This document shows positions 32,507 to 44,246 of a stretch of 64,000 bases of DNA, one piece after another (positions within the stretch are counted from its first letter, which is position 1; each line of letters starts with the position of its first letter). The stretch spans positions 1 to 64,000 of the forward strand of contig VXIS01000213.1 of the NCBI GenBank assembly GCA_008704415.1, given 5' to 3'. Below the pieces are notes generated by a model. The model was not told where the DNA came from. It searched no databases and saw nothing but the letters and a program-made list of their open reading frames with translations. This DNA comes from Sphaerosporella brunnea. Its lineage: Eukaryota; Ascomycota; Pezizomycetes; Pezizales; Pyronemataceae. The position numbers and the translations under genes were made by a program.

Positions 32507-33626
32507 TACGGCTATTATGCTCCATACCCCGTGGATTTCGTAAAATTTCCTCCGTACCCCGTGAAATTTTTTTATTTCCCCATACCCCGCGAATTACCCC
32601 GCCAAATACTACTTCGCTTCCGCTCTAAGTGTGCGGCCAGGTGCATGATGGCCTATCCTTAGCAAGAGAATAGCGTGGGAGCAGGGTAGAGCGGAGCTCT
32701 GGGCTTCGGCCGCGCCTACTGGCCTCCGTATGCCGCCTCGGCTCTTGTGCTTGGTGGCCGGGCGTCCCTGTTGTGGCAGAACCTGAATCTTTGACAAATG
32801 CCGTTGGTGAGATCACCAGTAGGCCCCGGCTCACTGGCACGCTGAGGGTGCGGCATTCAAGTTTGCAGCCATTCCAGCGGCAGTCCGTCCGTCTTCCACA
32901 GTAATGGCTTTTAGCATCCAAATGGAGAGTGGCATAGCCTTCAACCAACCATCATAGGAAGGAGAAACTGTGCTGGCGGCCGGCAGGACCAAGGAGCCTG
33001 AGGCTCGGCGGGGGTGGTGGAGGAGACGCACCGGGGCGGCCACGGTAGGTAGTAGGTCAGAGCGACCGCGGCTGGATACACTGGAGGTCAAAAGTCCTGG
33101 CGTTTTTGACGTAGCACTCGAGTTTCATGAAAACAAAAGCACGAAGCCACACCACAACCACATAGAAATAGAAGCTGATGAGCTTCTAGATAACCAGATC
33201 AACAGTGTAAAATTGATTTCCGCTGTCTACTTTTCGGTTCCTGGTTGTGGAGAACAAAGGGGTGATTCCCTTTTGGGCAAAAACCCGAGTGACAGCTTGG
33301 CAATGCTCTGGAGACCCAATTTTTACCGTGTTTCTCACTTTACAGACCGTCAAATCTTATGAAATTCCAGGACATCTTTGATCTAATATGCCTTAATGTT
33401 CTTACTGATTTTTAGTGGAAAAAGCTTGGTGTGGTGGTGTAGCTGCTCAGAAACATACGGGTCTTATGACTCTTATCCGAGTCAGCACGAGCGCTGTGTA
33501 TAACGGCGCATCCATCACAGTTGGCCAGTAACTGTACATATTTACGGGGTATGGGGAATAAATTTTTTTTTTCACGGGGTAGTGGACTTCAAAAAATCCA
33601 CGGGGTTATCGAGTATAATAGCTGTA
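32507..33626. mobile_element. 1.1-kb element with ~85-bp terminal inverted repeats
   Basis: The left end 32507-32591 and right end 33540-33626 are imperfect inverted repeats. Both outer edges read TAC[GA]GCTATTAT, followed by CCCCGTGGATTT, then ACCCCGTGAA, then ATT[TC]CCCCATACCCCG. ACCCCG recurs three to four times per end. The interior has no transposase; its longest frame (32970-33362, 130 codons) is unrecognised. This is the architecture of a non-autonomous DNA transposon. No clear target duplication beyond a possible TA was seen. It sits between the checkpoint gene and the proteasome gene. Confidence 0.82.
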
Positions 33627-33825
33627 CTTTCTGACAACCCGCGGTATTGCTGTCATAGCCATTACTGTGGGATACGGACACAGAAAATATCAAGAATCAC
33701 CGCTCACGCCTCATGGCCTAGTAGCCAACAGTAGTTGACCTGATATTTTTCTACCGTAAAGTCATACCGAGTTTTGCAACAGAACAACGATCATTAGCGT
33801 GGTCGTAGCCAACTTCAGAAGCGAT

Positions 33826-34866
33826 CTATCGCCCGTCACCCTGGTAGTCCTCATCTGGGAAAAAGATTTTCCTCTCGGCGCCCCTCTCGGTGAGCACAAC
33901 CATACGGATGACACCACCAGAGCTTCCATCCCACTTGATTGCCTCCGCCAACGCACCCTTGACAAACTCGACGGCCTCGGTCTCGTTCATGCCGTCCTTC
34001 CAATTCGCATCGCAGTAACCGTAGATGTAGGTGGAACCCGATCCGCCGATCGCGTAAGCCTGCTGGTGCAGCGAGCCGCCCAGAGGGATTGAATACACCT
34101 CACCACCCTTGCGCGCATCCCAGCCTGCAATGATGATGCCTGCGCTTAACCGGTCCTTGTTGGCATAGCAGATCTCTTGGAAGAGCGAGGCGGCGATCTT
34201 GGTAGTAGGGGACTGCGCGTTCTGCACACTATGTGGGTAGGTTCTGTCAGCAGGTTGGGGGCGAGGCGGTACGGGAGATCGTACTTGTACATCTGCAGAT
34301 GGTAGTGGATGATGTCGGCGACTGCCTGGGTATCTGCCGCAGATCCGGAACTGAAGCACGTCAGCTTGTGGAATGTACGCAGGTGGGGGGCTACGAACCG
34401 ACAGCACCAGATGGTGTCGTGCACCTGTGTGAGCTTATCGGTCACTCGGTTGGCGATGTATGAACCGGTGGTTGTTCGGGAATCGGCGCCTTAGAGCTGC
34501 GGTCAGTATTAAGCTGCGGGGAAGAGGAGGTAAGGTGTATGGGTTGCACGCACCGAGAACGACACCGCCGTTGAAGGTCACCGCCATGCTACCAAACGTC
34601 AACATCTGCAGCTTCAATCCATCTCCAGTTCATCGCTACGCAGCCGAGAAGTGCGGTGGGAGGAGGACATACATCGAAGTTCCGAGGCTAGAAGCTTCAG
34701 TTAGCCTCACCGCGTCAAGAAGCGGCAGGAATACTCACTTAACCTCGCCCTTCTTCAGGTGCTCCATGTCAACGTGGATGCCATCTGTTTTCCATCAGCA
34801 TCGGATCCAGAGCCGTTAGCTGATGTGCGAGCAGAACGAACCGATGCTGAGGTTTCCGGAAGGCAT
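33826..34866 (-). CDS. pre3: 20S proteasome beta-1 subunit (caspase-like activity)
   Basis: This is a catalytic subunit of the 20S core particle; cleavage before Thr1 exposes the nucleophile. Seven exons were placed: 34866-34842, 34784-34739, 34687-34673, 34588-34554, 34489-34399, 34350-34285 and 34228-33826. Introns are 57, 51, 84, 64, 48 and 56 bp. They total 681 nt, 226 aa. The propeptide contains HLKKGEVN. The 15-nt exon 3 encodes LGTSI, so the cleavage site and catalytic threonine sit inside a micro-exon. Downstream are [20 protein letters not shown] (with the catalytic Asp of the DSRTTTG motif), [10 protein letters not shown], the mature core [16 protein letters not shown], and SGGVIRM with GSSGG near the C-terminus. 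The fourth intron ends in CTAAG. The length equals that of its orthologues. It is divergent from swa2. Confidence 0.95.
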
Positions 34867-35062
34867 GGTTGCGGGTGGAGTTAATGGACGTGTTGCGAAG
34901 CTGGTTGTGTAGGTGAACGCGGGAGTGTTCCATTCCAGACTTGTTGCGTTCTATTTAACTTTGCACGTGATCGCTGTAGCTAAGCACTACCTGAGTAGAT
35001 CTCCCTGCATCTCTCTGCTCCCCCCACCTCATCACAACCACCCACTCCCTCCCCCCAAAACA
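34867..35062. promoter_or_regulatory. Short divergent promoter, pre3 and swa2
   Basis: Only 196 bp separate the two start codons. A CACGTG E-box lies at 34964-34969, near the middle, and a CT-rich stretch precedes the swa2 ATG. Whether the genes share control is inference. Confidence 0.55.
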
Positions 35063-37870
35063 ATGGATGATCTATCTGGATTGAACTGGTCCTCCACCAC
35101 AAAGTCTGAGCCCCCAAAACCTTCGCCAGCCAATGCCTTCTCGAACCTCTCCCTGAAGCCATCCTCTGTGAGGTCCGTCTCTCCCGCACAGAACGGCGCC
35201 GCATCGAAGAAGCCCCCCGATAGCTTCGCCAATCTTGTTTCGTTCGGTCGGGACAAGCAAACCTCAAATCTTTCACTGCTGGAACAGCAAAAGCAGCTCG
35301 AGGAGAAGCGGCGCCAAGATGCGGAGGAGAGCCGGCGGAAGATGGATGCGCTGTTCGGGGTCGGTGGAGGTGCGAACAACGGCTTTTGGGATTCTTTGTA
35401 CGATGGGAAAAGCAACACTCCTGCAGCCCAAACAAGCACGAGCAACGACGACGAAGACGACATTTTAGCTGCATTCAAAGCCTCAGCTCCCGTCGATACT
35501 ACCTCTCACTTCCCACCACCGAGTGCGACACCGCAGCCTCAGAATGGCTCTACCGCCTCACCTCTGGGCCCCTTCGATGATGTTCCGGCACCGCAGAGCA
35601 ACTCACAGCTTGGAATAGGGGTGCCCAGTAGATACAAGGCCGTGTCACCATCTTCCGATCCGTTTGACCCCTTTGACGTCGTAAACCTACCATCACGCGA
35701 CACATCTCCTTTCCCGGTCCCGCAAACGCAAACACAAACGAATGACGACTTCGACATTCTTGGAGACCTCGCTAAGCCCGTCTCCGAGCTTCCCCCGCGC
35801 CCAACCCCGTCGCCATCGCCGAAGCCCATTTCGCCTCCCCCGGCCTCCGATCCAAGGGATCCTGCGATCGCCGAGATTATGGACATGGGGTTTACGGCGG
35901 AGCAGGCTAAAAAGGCATTGGCGGAGACCGACACCGGGCTGGATGTGCAAGCTGCCGTGAGCTGGCTGCTGGAAGAGGCGCACCGAAACAGCCGACCTAT
36001 AGCGTCGCATCAGGAGCGTCCTCGACAATCGCGCCAGGATTCGAGTAGAAGTCGAACTCGGCGGGAGCCAGAACGGGATGACAATATTCCCGCGTGGGCC
36101 AAGGTTGGCAAACCTGGAGGCGGCGAGAAGGATCTCGGGGCCATCGCCGCCGAGGTGAGTGGTAATCTATTCAAATCTGCGAACAACCTGTGGAGTACTG
36201 GGCGCAAGAAGATGGAGAGGGCTGTTGCAGAGTTCAAAGCGGATTTAGCGGATCAGGGGGATCCAAATCAGCCAAAGTGGATGCGCGAACGGCAGATCCG
36301 CGAGGAACTGGAGAGGCGGGGCGCCCGGGGCATTTCGCGAAATGATAGGCCGCCTGTTGGTGACCGACAGGAACGTACAGCTTCGAAGCAGGCGCCGGAG
36401 ATCACAGATGAAGCGCTAATGTTGGAAATCGGAACCGGGCCCCCACAGCCTCGGGGGAAGCACCGTGAAGAACGGCCAGCGTTTTCGCACTTGCGAGATC
36501 CGGGCTTTTCGGAGAAAGAACAGATTCAACGGCAACGCATGGAAGCTGCCATCCGGGAAAAGGAAGGAGAAATGCGGGAGCGAGAGTTGCGGGAGAGGGA
36601 GATGCGAGAAAGGCAACGAGAGCGGGCCCGCGCGACCTCGGCCATCTCAGACAGCGCCAGTCGCAAGGCCAAATTGGCCGCCGACGACGAACCCGTTTAC
36701 GTGTCGCGGAACCGGCGGCGACCGCCACCAGCGTCTAGTTCTGCTACCTCCTCTAAGCCATCAACACCTGAGCCGGACCTTCTTGGCGGCGGCGGCGGTC
36801 GGGCTGCCAGTTCATCTCTCAACCCGTTTGCCCGCGACGTAGAAGTAGAGCGCCAACGTAGCCCGCAACCCCAACCTCGGGCTGCGCCAACTCCCCGCCG
36901 AGCCCCGCCAGTTCAACGCCCTACTGTCCCTATCTCCCCCTCTGCTCTGTCTCAATCCATCGCCGCGCGCCAGAAGGGAACGGAAGCCTTCAAGCGGGGA
37001 GATTATACCGCAGCGCAAACCTTCTACACCTCGGCACTTACGCCTGTTCCTGAAACCCATACTCTCCGCATCATCGTCCTCTCTAACCGTTCCCTTTGTA
37101 CTCTCAAGCTCGGTGACCCCAAATCTGCCATCGTAGACACAGATGAGATCCTGGCCCTCATCGGCGACTCGCGCGGCGAATCAGAAACAATCTCTCTTGA
37201 CGGTGCAGAAAAGGACATGAAAGACTATTGGTTCAAAGCCGTGACACGCAAAGCGGAATGTCTAGAACAAATGGAGAAGTGGGCGGAGGCAAAGCAGACG
37301 TGGGAGCTTGCGCTGACCGGCGGCGGAAACCAAGCCGCCCTGAATGGAAAGCGCCGCTGCGAGGCCGCTTTGAAGCCAAAAGCACCACCGAAGCCAAAAG
37401 CAACATCGGTCAAACGTCCTAGCCCGCCACCGGCTTCGACGAAACCTAGTGGCGCGGTTACGGCGCTACGGCAGGCGAATGCAGACCAAGAGCGGCAGGA
37501 GGCAGAGAGGTTGGCGCTGCACGATACCGTGCATGAGAAGATTGCGGCATGGAAGAATGGGAAGGAGGGTAATCTGCGTGCGTTGCTGGCGGGACTGGAT
37601 ACTGTGCTTTGGGAGGGGAGTGGATGGAAGAAGGTCGGTATGGGTGAACTACTGATGCCGAACAAATGCAAGATTGCATATATGAAGGGCATTGCAAAGG
37701 TGCATCCGGATAAAGTATGTTTTCCATGGTAATTGCAGATGGGACAATGCTGATTACAAATGATACAGCTGGCGCAAGATGCCACAACGGAGCAGAAGAT
37801 GATCAGTGCGGCGGTGTTTAGTCTTCTCAATGATTCTTGGGATAAGTTTAAGGCGGAGAATGGGCTGTAA
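35063..37870 (+). CDS. swa2: Auxilin-like clathrin-uncoating J protein Swa2
   Basis: This is a cofactor that brings Hsp70 to clathrin coats and drives uncoating. Exon 1 is 35063-37714. A 54-bp intron (37715-37768, GTATGT donor, GATACAG acceptor) leads to exon 2, 37769-37870. The model is 917 aa. The N-terminal 260 residues are disordered, with DPFDPFDV and short DxF-like clathrin or adaptor motifs. A UBA domain is at about 262-305 (IMDMGFTAEQAKKAL). A charged coiled region with repeated RE/MRERE is at about 480-530. TPR repeats are at about 629-770 (GTEAFKRGDYTAAQTFYTSA). The auxilin-type C-terminal J domain (KIAYMKGIAKVHPDK) has its HPD directly before the intron, and ends LLNDSWDKFKAENGL. 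The start was chosen at MDDLSGLNW; the upstream in-frame ATG at 34913 lies inside the divergent promoter. Confidence 0.95.
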
Positions 37871-38281
37871 TAGAAGGCAGGAGATAATGTTTTGATGAGC
37901 TTGGTTATTGCGATAGAGATGCGATTGTCACGTTTACATAGAAGGAAAGGATCTCGACGGTCTCAGTGAACGCGCCGATCCTTGCGTCCAGCCCTATTAA
38001 TAACTGCTATGAAAAAACGGAATTCCGAAAAAACCCTGTGCGATCCTTATCGTTGGAATAAAGTTATGGTTATTAATCAATTATTGTAATTCAGATATTG
38101 CCGGATTAGGCCGACGATCTTTTGCATAATGTAATCCATGGCACGGCGATGCGGATTGCAACCAGCAATGCTATCCTATCGGTATGGCCTTTATTCCAAA
38201 AACCGCATCTGTAAACGAATAGGATGTGGTACTGTATAGTAAAAAGGAGGTTTTTTTTTTTCTTTTTTTTTTCGCTACCTT

Positions 38282-38313
<32 letters not shown>

Positions 38314-39170
38314 CAAAAATCACTTTAACTTTCACTTTACTGCTCACATCAAGGGGCGAGCCCTCAGACTTTATTTACTACTATGCTATTCTATTCTACG
38401 CCTATAAAGCTGTCAGTGGGTGCGTGCTGAAAGGCAGGTCAATGATGCATCGACATCAACCCGGTGATATACACTGCACGATGCCGGCGCCGACTGCTCA
38501 ATCCCACGGTGCTCCGTCACCTGGCCTACTACTAAAGCGTCAGATTGTGGTGGGCAGTTGACCGGGTCTAGGTAGAATTAATCTAGTAATTTGACATGAG
38601 AAAGTGCAGGCTGAATTTGATATAGCGGTGGTGTCCTGCAATTGAGCAGATAACACGCCGTGGTGCGTGATTTGAACGATGAAGCGATAGTACTTCTGCA
38701 ATTGACCAAATAACCACATTATTCCGCGATATTGTAATATGCCCTTTATAGTAGCTCCGTATATCCAGTATTTCATCAATTTACCGTAAATCATACAATG
38801 TGCATTTTGCCGCCGATGCGCCTCCCAAGGGAGGCGGTAACATTACTGTATTTTGTTGACTATCTGATCTGAGAAATATGCAATGTCGTTTCTATGGTAT
38901 TTCCCAAAATGGGCTAGCTTTACAGAAGGAAAGCCCATCATTACGGGGTTTTTTCACACAGTACTAGTACTAGTACATAGTGCCCTTCTCGAAGCTGTGA
39001 CAGTTTCTCCCGACCCAGGACAACGCGGGTATAGACGCGTATGGCGCTTAACCTGTGCATGCGACACCTGCCGTGCATCCGAGCCCCGCCTTCGTCGCCC
39101 GTGCATCCTCCCTCGCCGCATCTCCATCATCCCCCATCTTCTTCCTCGCCGCTGGAGCTCGACCAAAGCC
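37871..39170. other. Intergenic, with long T/A homopolymers
   Basis: This 1.3-kb spacer has T tracts followed by an A tract (38251-38313), and a TTGGAATAAAG / CTTTATTCCAA inverted pair (about 38053 and 38185). A frame open from 38883 runs into the prolidase, but its first 96 codons look non-coding. No gene is supported. Confidence 0.55.
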
Positions 39171-40669
39171 ATGGCCACCTCCATAGATGAGATCCTCTCG
39201 GGTAAATACCCTGCCAAAGCACACGCGCTCCGGGTCTCGGACTGCCTCCGCCAACAACACCCCTCGCTGACAAACGGGTACATTTACCTGGAGTCCATCA
39301 AGTCCTCGCACTACGAAGACAGCGACCAGGAAGTGTCCCCGCTCCGCCAACGCCGCGCGTTCTTCTACCTCTCTGGCTGCAACCTCGCTGATTCCTCGCT
39401 CCTCTACTCCATCGCGGAAAAGAAGTTGACGCTGTACATCCCGTCCATCGATCCCGAGGACGTGCTATGGAGCGGCCTCCCCATGAGCGTAGAGCAAGCC
39501 TGCGAGAAGTTCGATGTCGACGAAGTCAGGACGGCCGACCAGATAGACAGCGACCTTCGCTCCATCGAAGCCGCCGCAACACCCGCACAACCCATCTTTA
39601 TTCTTGAAGGGCGGGTTTCCCGCGTGTTCCAGCAGCAGGTGGAGGGTTCTTTGATCACCGGCACCCTAAAAACCGCCATCGACGAATGCCGCGCCCTCAA
39701 AGACGCCTACGAAGTCGCGCTGATCAAGCGCGCAAACGCCATCACCGCCGAAGCGCACCACGCGGTGATGGCGCGTGTTAGGGCCTCGAGCAACGAACGG
39801 GAGCTCAATGCCACGTTCCTAGAACGCTGTGTTTCCCTCGGAGCGCCCACGCAGGCATACACCGGGATCTTTGCGGCGGGCAGGGCAGCAGCAACTTTGC
39901 ACTACGTCCACAACGACGCCACGTTGAAGGGGAAGCAATTGCTGCTTCTCGACGCGGGCTGCGAGGTCGATTGCTACGCCTCGGACGTAACGCGCACTTT
40001 TCCGATTTCCGGTAGCTTCTCGAAGGAGGCGAGGGAAATCTACGATGTCGTCCTCACGATGCAGAAGGAATGTCTCGCGCTGTGCAAGCCCGGAAAGAAC
40101 TGGGACGAGGTGCACGTACACGCACATCGGGTTGCGATTAAAGGGCTAAAGGCGCTGGGAGTACTAAAGGGGGATGAAGAGGAGCTGTTGAGTAGTAGGG
40201 TTAGCTGTGCGTTCCTTCCCCACGGCCTAGGCCATTACTTGGGCATGGATACGCACGACACTGGTGGCCACCCGAACTATCAGGATGAAGATAAGATGTT
40301 CCGCTACCTCCGGAAGCGAGGGCCGTTGCCGGTGGGCGCGGTTATCACCGTTGAACCAGGAGTTCGTTCCCAGAGCCAGCTGAGGTTGCACAGCGCTGAT
40401 GTGATGCATAGATTTATTTCTGCGAATTCATTATCCGCCCTTACCTCCAGGACTCGAAGTTCTCGAAGTTCATCGATGAAGCGACGCTGGAGAAGTATTG
40501 GGATGTGGGCGGTGTTCGTATCGAGGGTAATCAAGCCCCCCTCCCCACGAAGACAACGGGGCTAACGTGTGTGCTTACAGATAACATCCTGATCACCCCC
40601 GGAGGCTACGAAAACCTTACCACGGCGGCCAAGGAGGTGGGGGACATGCTTGCCATTATCAATGCTTAG
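39171..40669 (+). CDS. Xaa-Pro dipeptidase (prolidase)
   Basis: This cytosolic metallopeptidase of family M24 hydrolyses X-Pro dipeptides. Exons are 39171-40361, 40412-40526 and 40581-40669, with introns of 50 and 54 bp; they total 1395 nt, 464 aa. The N-terminal creatinase-like domain includes [13 protein letters not shown]. The pita-bread catalytic domain has metal ligands in [18 protein letters not shown] (two Asp), [13 protein letters not shown] (His), TVEPG (Glu, codon just before intron 1) and RIEDNILIT (Glu, rebuilt across intron 2). The start at MATSIDEIL has a CCATGG context. An in-frame upstream ATG at 38883 would add 96 unrelated residues. Family length fits (human PEPD is 493 aa). 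Confidence 0.95.
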
Positions 40670-42476
40670 ATTTTTAAGCCTGCTGAACTGTACTCTGCTT
40701 TTCACTCGATCAACTAGTAACCGAGCGAGTGATTTACTGTGATTGATAATTCGATGACACAGCCTCCGAGGGTAAGGTTTAGTTGAGTACTGTGAATGAT
40801 CACCGATTCGAGAGGGTAAGTGACGGTGACCGGGTGTGATTATTTGGGGTTAGCGTCCAATTCTTTGATTGTCAAACGAAGATTGTCTAAATCCTGCTTC
40901 AGAGATCCCTTCAAACATCGATATTGGCTCTGGAACCAATCACTGAGGCCTGACCTAGGAAGAGGAGAGGGGGTGAGTACCCTCGCCTATCATCTCTGTG
41001 TTGACATCCTCAGCTTTCTGATCCCCGCCATCCTGTCTACCATCAGTCTGCGCCGCCATGAAGCGTTTCTTTCTCCACAACTTCGATAGGTTCAGCGAGG
41101 TTGTGGAGTCTGGTCCCGGCGATCAGAGTTGCACTTGCCCTGAGTTGCAAAACCCCCCTAATATATCCCATTCCTCGACACCTTAGTTTGCTCGGTATCT
41201 TTCGTTTTCAAGGTCGATGTTCGCTCGGCCGTCATTCCCATCGCCGCCGCCGTCGGAACCGTGGCCAACACGGTCGTCCGGAACGATAAACTCGGTAAAA
41301 GTGATCGGGCCGAGCCTCTCTTCCTGCCCCCTCCCCCCCACCCCCAAGGATGTTTGCAGGCGATCCATCTCGATATCGTCGCAAGGCACCCCAACATACA
41401 GCGTGTCATCAACGTTCTTGTATCAGCTTCGAAGGTGATCATCCTTGAGCCGTGTGGCCTCTCATTGGGCTTGTAGTCCAGATCATAGATCCCGATAACC
41501 CCTCTGAAGAACAAATTAGTAGTGGTGGTTCCAGCCAAGTAGGCTTTTTGTTTGTTTCTGGTTGTGGGGTTTCAGTTCTACCAACCACTCGTCAAATGCA
41601 AAAGTATTAGAAATGCCTATAACCCTCCCTAACCTTTTGCGCGCTAAGAGAGAATACGGTCGTAGTGTTACAGTTTTGAGTGCGATTTCCGCTTTGTCAA
41701 ATAGACGATCTTGTTGAGTAGCTTCCTAGGTTCAATATAAGTCCTTGGTCGGCCAAATTGCTTCAAAACTCGTGGAATTAAAGGTGTTTTTGGTTGGGGT
41801 GCCGGGTGTGCCGCAATTTTACCGATAGCAGGGTTACGGTTTCCAGGATTTCCAATAGTTTTGATTTTGACGAGTATTGTCTTTTCGAGCCATAGAATCA
41901 ATCCCATCTGTTAAACTCCAAGCCCCAATATGTGGCTTTCAGCTCTCGCAAAAAAGACGAACCACTCGAGGGAAGCCGTGAAGATAGTCGTGAGATTGGT
42001 GTCGTGTGTTCGGTTTGGTTTGTTGATAGTAGGATGTTGGACACGGCTGGATGCAGTAGATCAAATCAAATCCAAAGCAAAGCAAATCGGATCCCTGGTG
42101 ATCACCAAAAACCAGGGACGGAGAGCCGCTGGTGACAACAGTTTTGTTCTCAGCCGCTCGTCCCCCAGCCGCTATGGGGGGAATTGCCGCGCATTTGGGA
42201 AGAACTTCGGTTCTGTGCGCACGTGCGCGCTGACGAGTGCTAACCCATGACTCTCTGACATCACTGTCACTCCTCGGCGCGACCTTCCAGTCAAAATTTT
42301 GACTAGAACCCGTCTGGAGGACAGCAAGGTTGCCGGCCACCGAACATGAACGCCTTTTGTCATCGCTCAGTGACACTCATCTCCGTGGAGCAACTGACCT
42401 GCTCTTACATAAATTCTCGTACGCGGCTGGCTACTTTCACTCCAAGTCAACGTCCCCAAAACTCAATCCCAAAACC
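40670..42476. other. Intergenic / possible decayed small genes
   Basis: This 1.8-kb stretch has no confident gene. A minus-strand frame from 41538 begins with a protein-like start (MAGTTTTNLFFRGVIGIYDL, then YKPNERPHG). It then seems to continue in another frame (DDTLYVGVPCDDIEMDRLQ, 41410-41340) without an obvious intron. It may be a small gene with a frameshift. Another minus frame (41668-41907) ends basic and is unrecognised. A hairpin TCCACAAC / GTTGTGGA lies near 41074-41107. Confidence 0.35.
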
Positions 42477-42879
42477 ATGTTCGCGATTGCCCGGTTCCCG
42501 CAGCGACTATTCTTCAGCACCGCCCCGCGGGTATTCCGTCCCTCAAACGTAAACGCACAAACCAGCGACTCCTCCTCCTCCTCCTCCTCCTCCTCGCAAA
42601 CACAAAAACCGGAGGACATATTCAGTGCCAACGGCTCTGCCGAAACTCGGAGCCTTGAGCAGCTGGGATCAGGCCAGGTGGTAAGTGTTGCGAGTTTTTG
42701 AGTTATGAGGGGGGGATTTGGCTGATGTATATCGGAGAATGCGCCCGAGCACTCCCACTTCTCAGCTGCTAGTTGGAGGAGAGTTGAGTGCAGGGATACC
42801 GAAGGAACTGGTGAAGAGGAGGGTGGAGCGGCGAAGGTGGAGGGACATGGGGAAATGGGGGAGGAGAAAGGGTTTGTGA
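42477..42879 (+). CDS. Small protein with mitochondrial-type presequence
   Basis: I do not recognise the family. Exon 1 is 42477-42680 (68 codons). An 85-bp intron (GTAAGT donor, CTTCTCAG acceptor) leads to exon 2, 42766-42879. The model is 105 aa. The N-terminus is rich in Arg, Phe and Ala without acids (MFAIARFPQRLFFSTAPRVF), as in mitochondrial import signals. A Ser run encoded by TCC repeats (42570-42594) follows, then a charged core. The C-terminus reads LLVGGELSAGIPKELVKRRV and ends in a strongly basic patch. Exon phase and lengths agree, and exon 2 has clear protein character. A mitochondrial matrix or ribosome-associated role would be a guess. Confidence 0.55.
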
Positions 42880-43322
42880 AGTTGTAGATGTGGGGGAGAG
42901 ATGGCAATGGAAGTCTGATCACCGAAATGGGGGTCAAGTGATATCAAATACTCCATTTGGAGGCGCGGTGGGCAGTCAAATTAATTTGTCGTCCGGCAAC
43001 ACAATTTCCCGGCCACCATTTGGACCCTTTTGTGTGCGAGTGAGCCTTTTTTGTTTGTAATCAAGTTTATTGTCTGTATTCAACCGCGAACGATCATGAC
43101 AGACCCCTTACTCGTCCCCGCTCTTACCCTGTCCGCCCCTTATTGATGTTGTCTCATGGGTCAACTGCGGCCACTGCGAGTGAGCCTCGGTAAGTTACCA
43201 GCCCAAGTTTGGGCCCTCAGCCATCGTTTTTCGGGCACTACTTTACATGCAGTAAATCACAGTTCAGTCATTCGGATATCCTACGCCCTTGTCCAATTCC
43301 GCACCAATCACCGACTTATCAC
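42880..43322. other. Intergenic spacer
   Basis: This 443-bp spacer lies between two convergent small genes. No repeat pair or open frame of note was seen. Confidence 0.5.
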
Positions 43323-43762
43323 CTACTTATCCGCAACCGGAAACTCCTTTCCCGTAGCACTCTTATACCGTCCCCTAACAACTGTCCCCCCACAATCAGC
43401 ACCATCTCTTCTCCCCCTTCTGCGGGCAATACTCACAATCACTGATCTGCTCATCCTTCGCCTGTTCCAGCGCGCTCTCATTATCCTGCGGTCCCTGGCC
43501 CAAGAACTTTTCCTGAACGAAGTCGACGCCTGCCATAGAGCTCCATCATTAGCCCCCGCCCCCCCGCCCCCCAATACTGACCCGTGGGAGTGGGAAAGGA
43601 GATACCTTTATCCAACGCATCCTCATTCTTTTCGCCCTGCAAGCCACCGCCCATGGTGCCGTTGATTCGGTCCATAAGCCCACCACGTGCACCACCACCG
43701 CTGCTAGGCGATTGCTCGGTGGGCTGCTTGCCGCCGCTCGAGAGGTTTTTGAGGTAGTCCAT
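43323..43762 (-). CDS. Small conserved fungal stress-type protein
   Basis: Three exons, 43762-43606, 43529-43437 and 43381-43323, are joined by 76- and 55-bp introns; they total 309 nt, 102 aa. The protein runs from MDYLKNLSSGGKQPTEQ through a Gly-rich segment to LDKGVDFVQEKFLGQGPQ, then NESALEQAKDEQISDF, and ends YKSATGKEFPVADK. I recognise this layout from small proteins that are widespread in filamentous ascomycetes and often labelled DNA-damage-responsive or Ddr48-like. That label rests on homology chains, not on a known activity. It is soluble and mostly helical in its second half. A poly-T run precedes the start codon. Confidence 0.8.
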
Positions 43763-44246
43763 TTTTTTTTTTGCTGCTTGTTGCTGTTGTATGGAGGGAA
43801 GTGAGGAGAGGGGAGTTGGGTTTTATATCTACTTGGTATTTATGCGGTGAAGACGGAATGAGATGGTCGTGATGTCATGTCGATCAGCAATCGGCTTGGA
43901 AAGTTGGCGGCGGCGGGTTTGTGGAGTCCCTGATCTGATCTGCCGCTAGGCGCACGTCAGGGCTGGGATCGTCACATCTTGGTACCACACGCGGGATCGT
44001 CGCAGTGTGCTCTAGGTAGAATACGTATGTCAAAGCAGGAGGCTCCGTATGTACATATCTCTTATGTATCTGAAACGTATGGCCGCTCATCAATGTTAAT
44101 GCTAGAAGGCCAAAATAGAGTAGTAGAAGATTTGTGATACTGTAGCCCGACGGGGGTCTTCAAAAGCTAAAAGACTCACCCCAGTGCACGCATTTCCACA
44201 ACTTCATCTCATTATACTCTAGCTCTTGCAGAGGACAACATCCCGC
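43763..44246. other. Intergenic spacer
   Basis: This 484-bp spacer separates the small stress-type gene from the 3' end of the AAA+ gene. It has a GCTCTAGGTAGAATACG motif near 44009 and nothing coding. Confidence 0.5.

Noticed and set aside
36402..37830. Minus-strand ORFs under swa2
   Set aside because: They are shadows of the real coding frame, biased by its codon composition.
38883..39170. N-terminal 96-residue extension of the prolidase
   Set aside because: The extension has no prolidase similarity and no clear targeting character; the internal ATG has the better context and family length.
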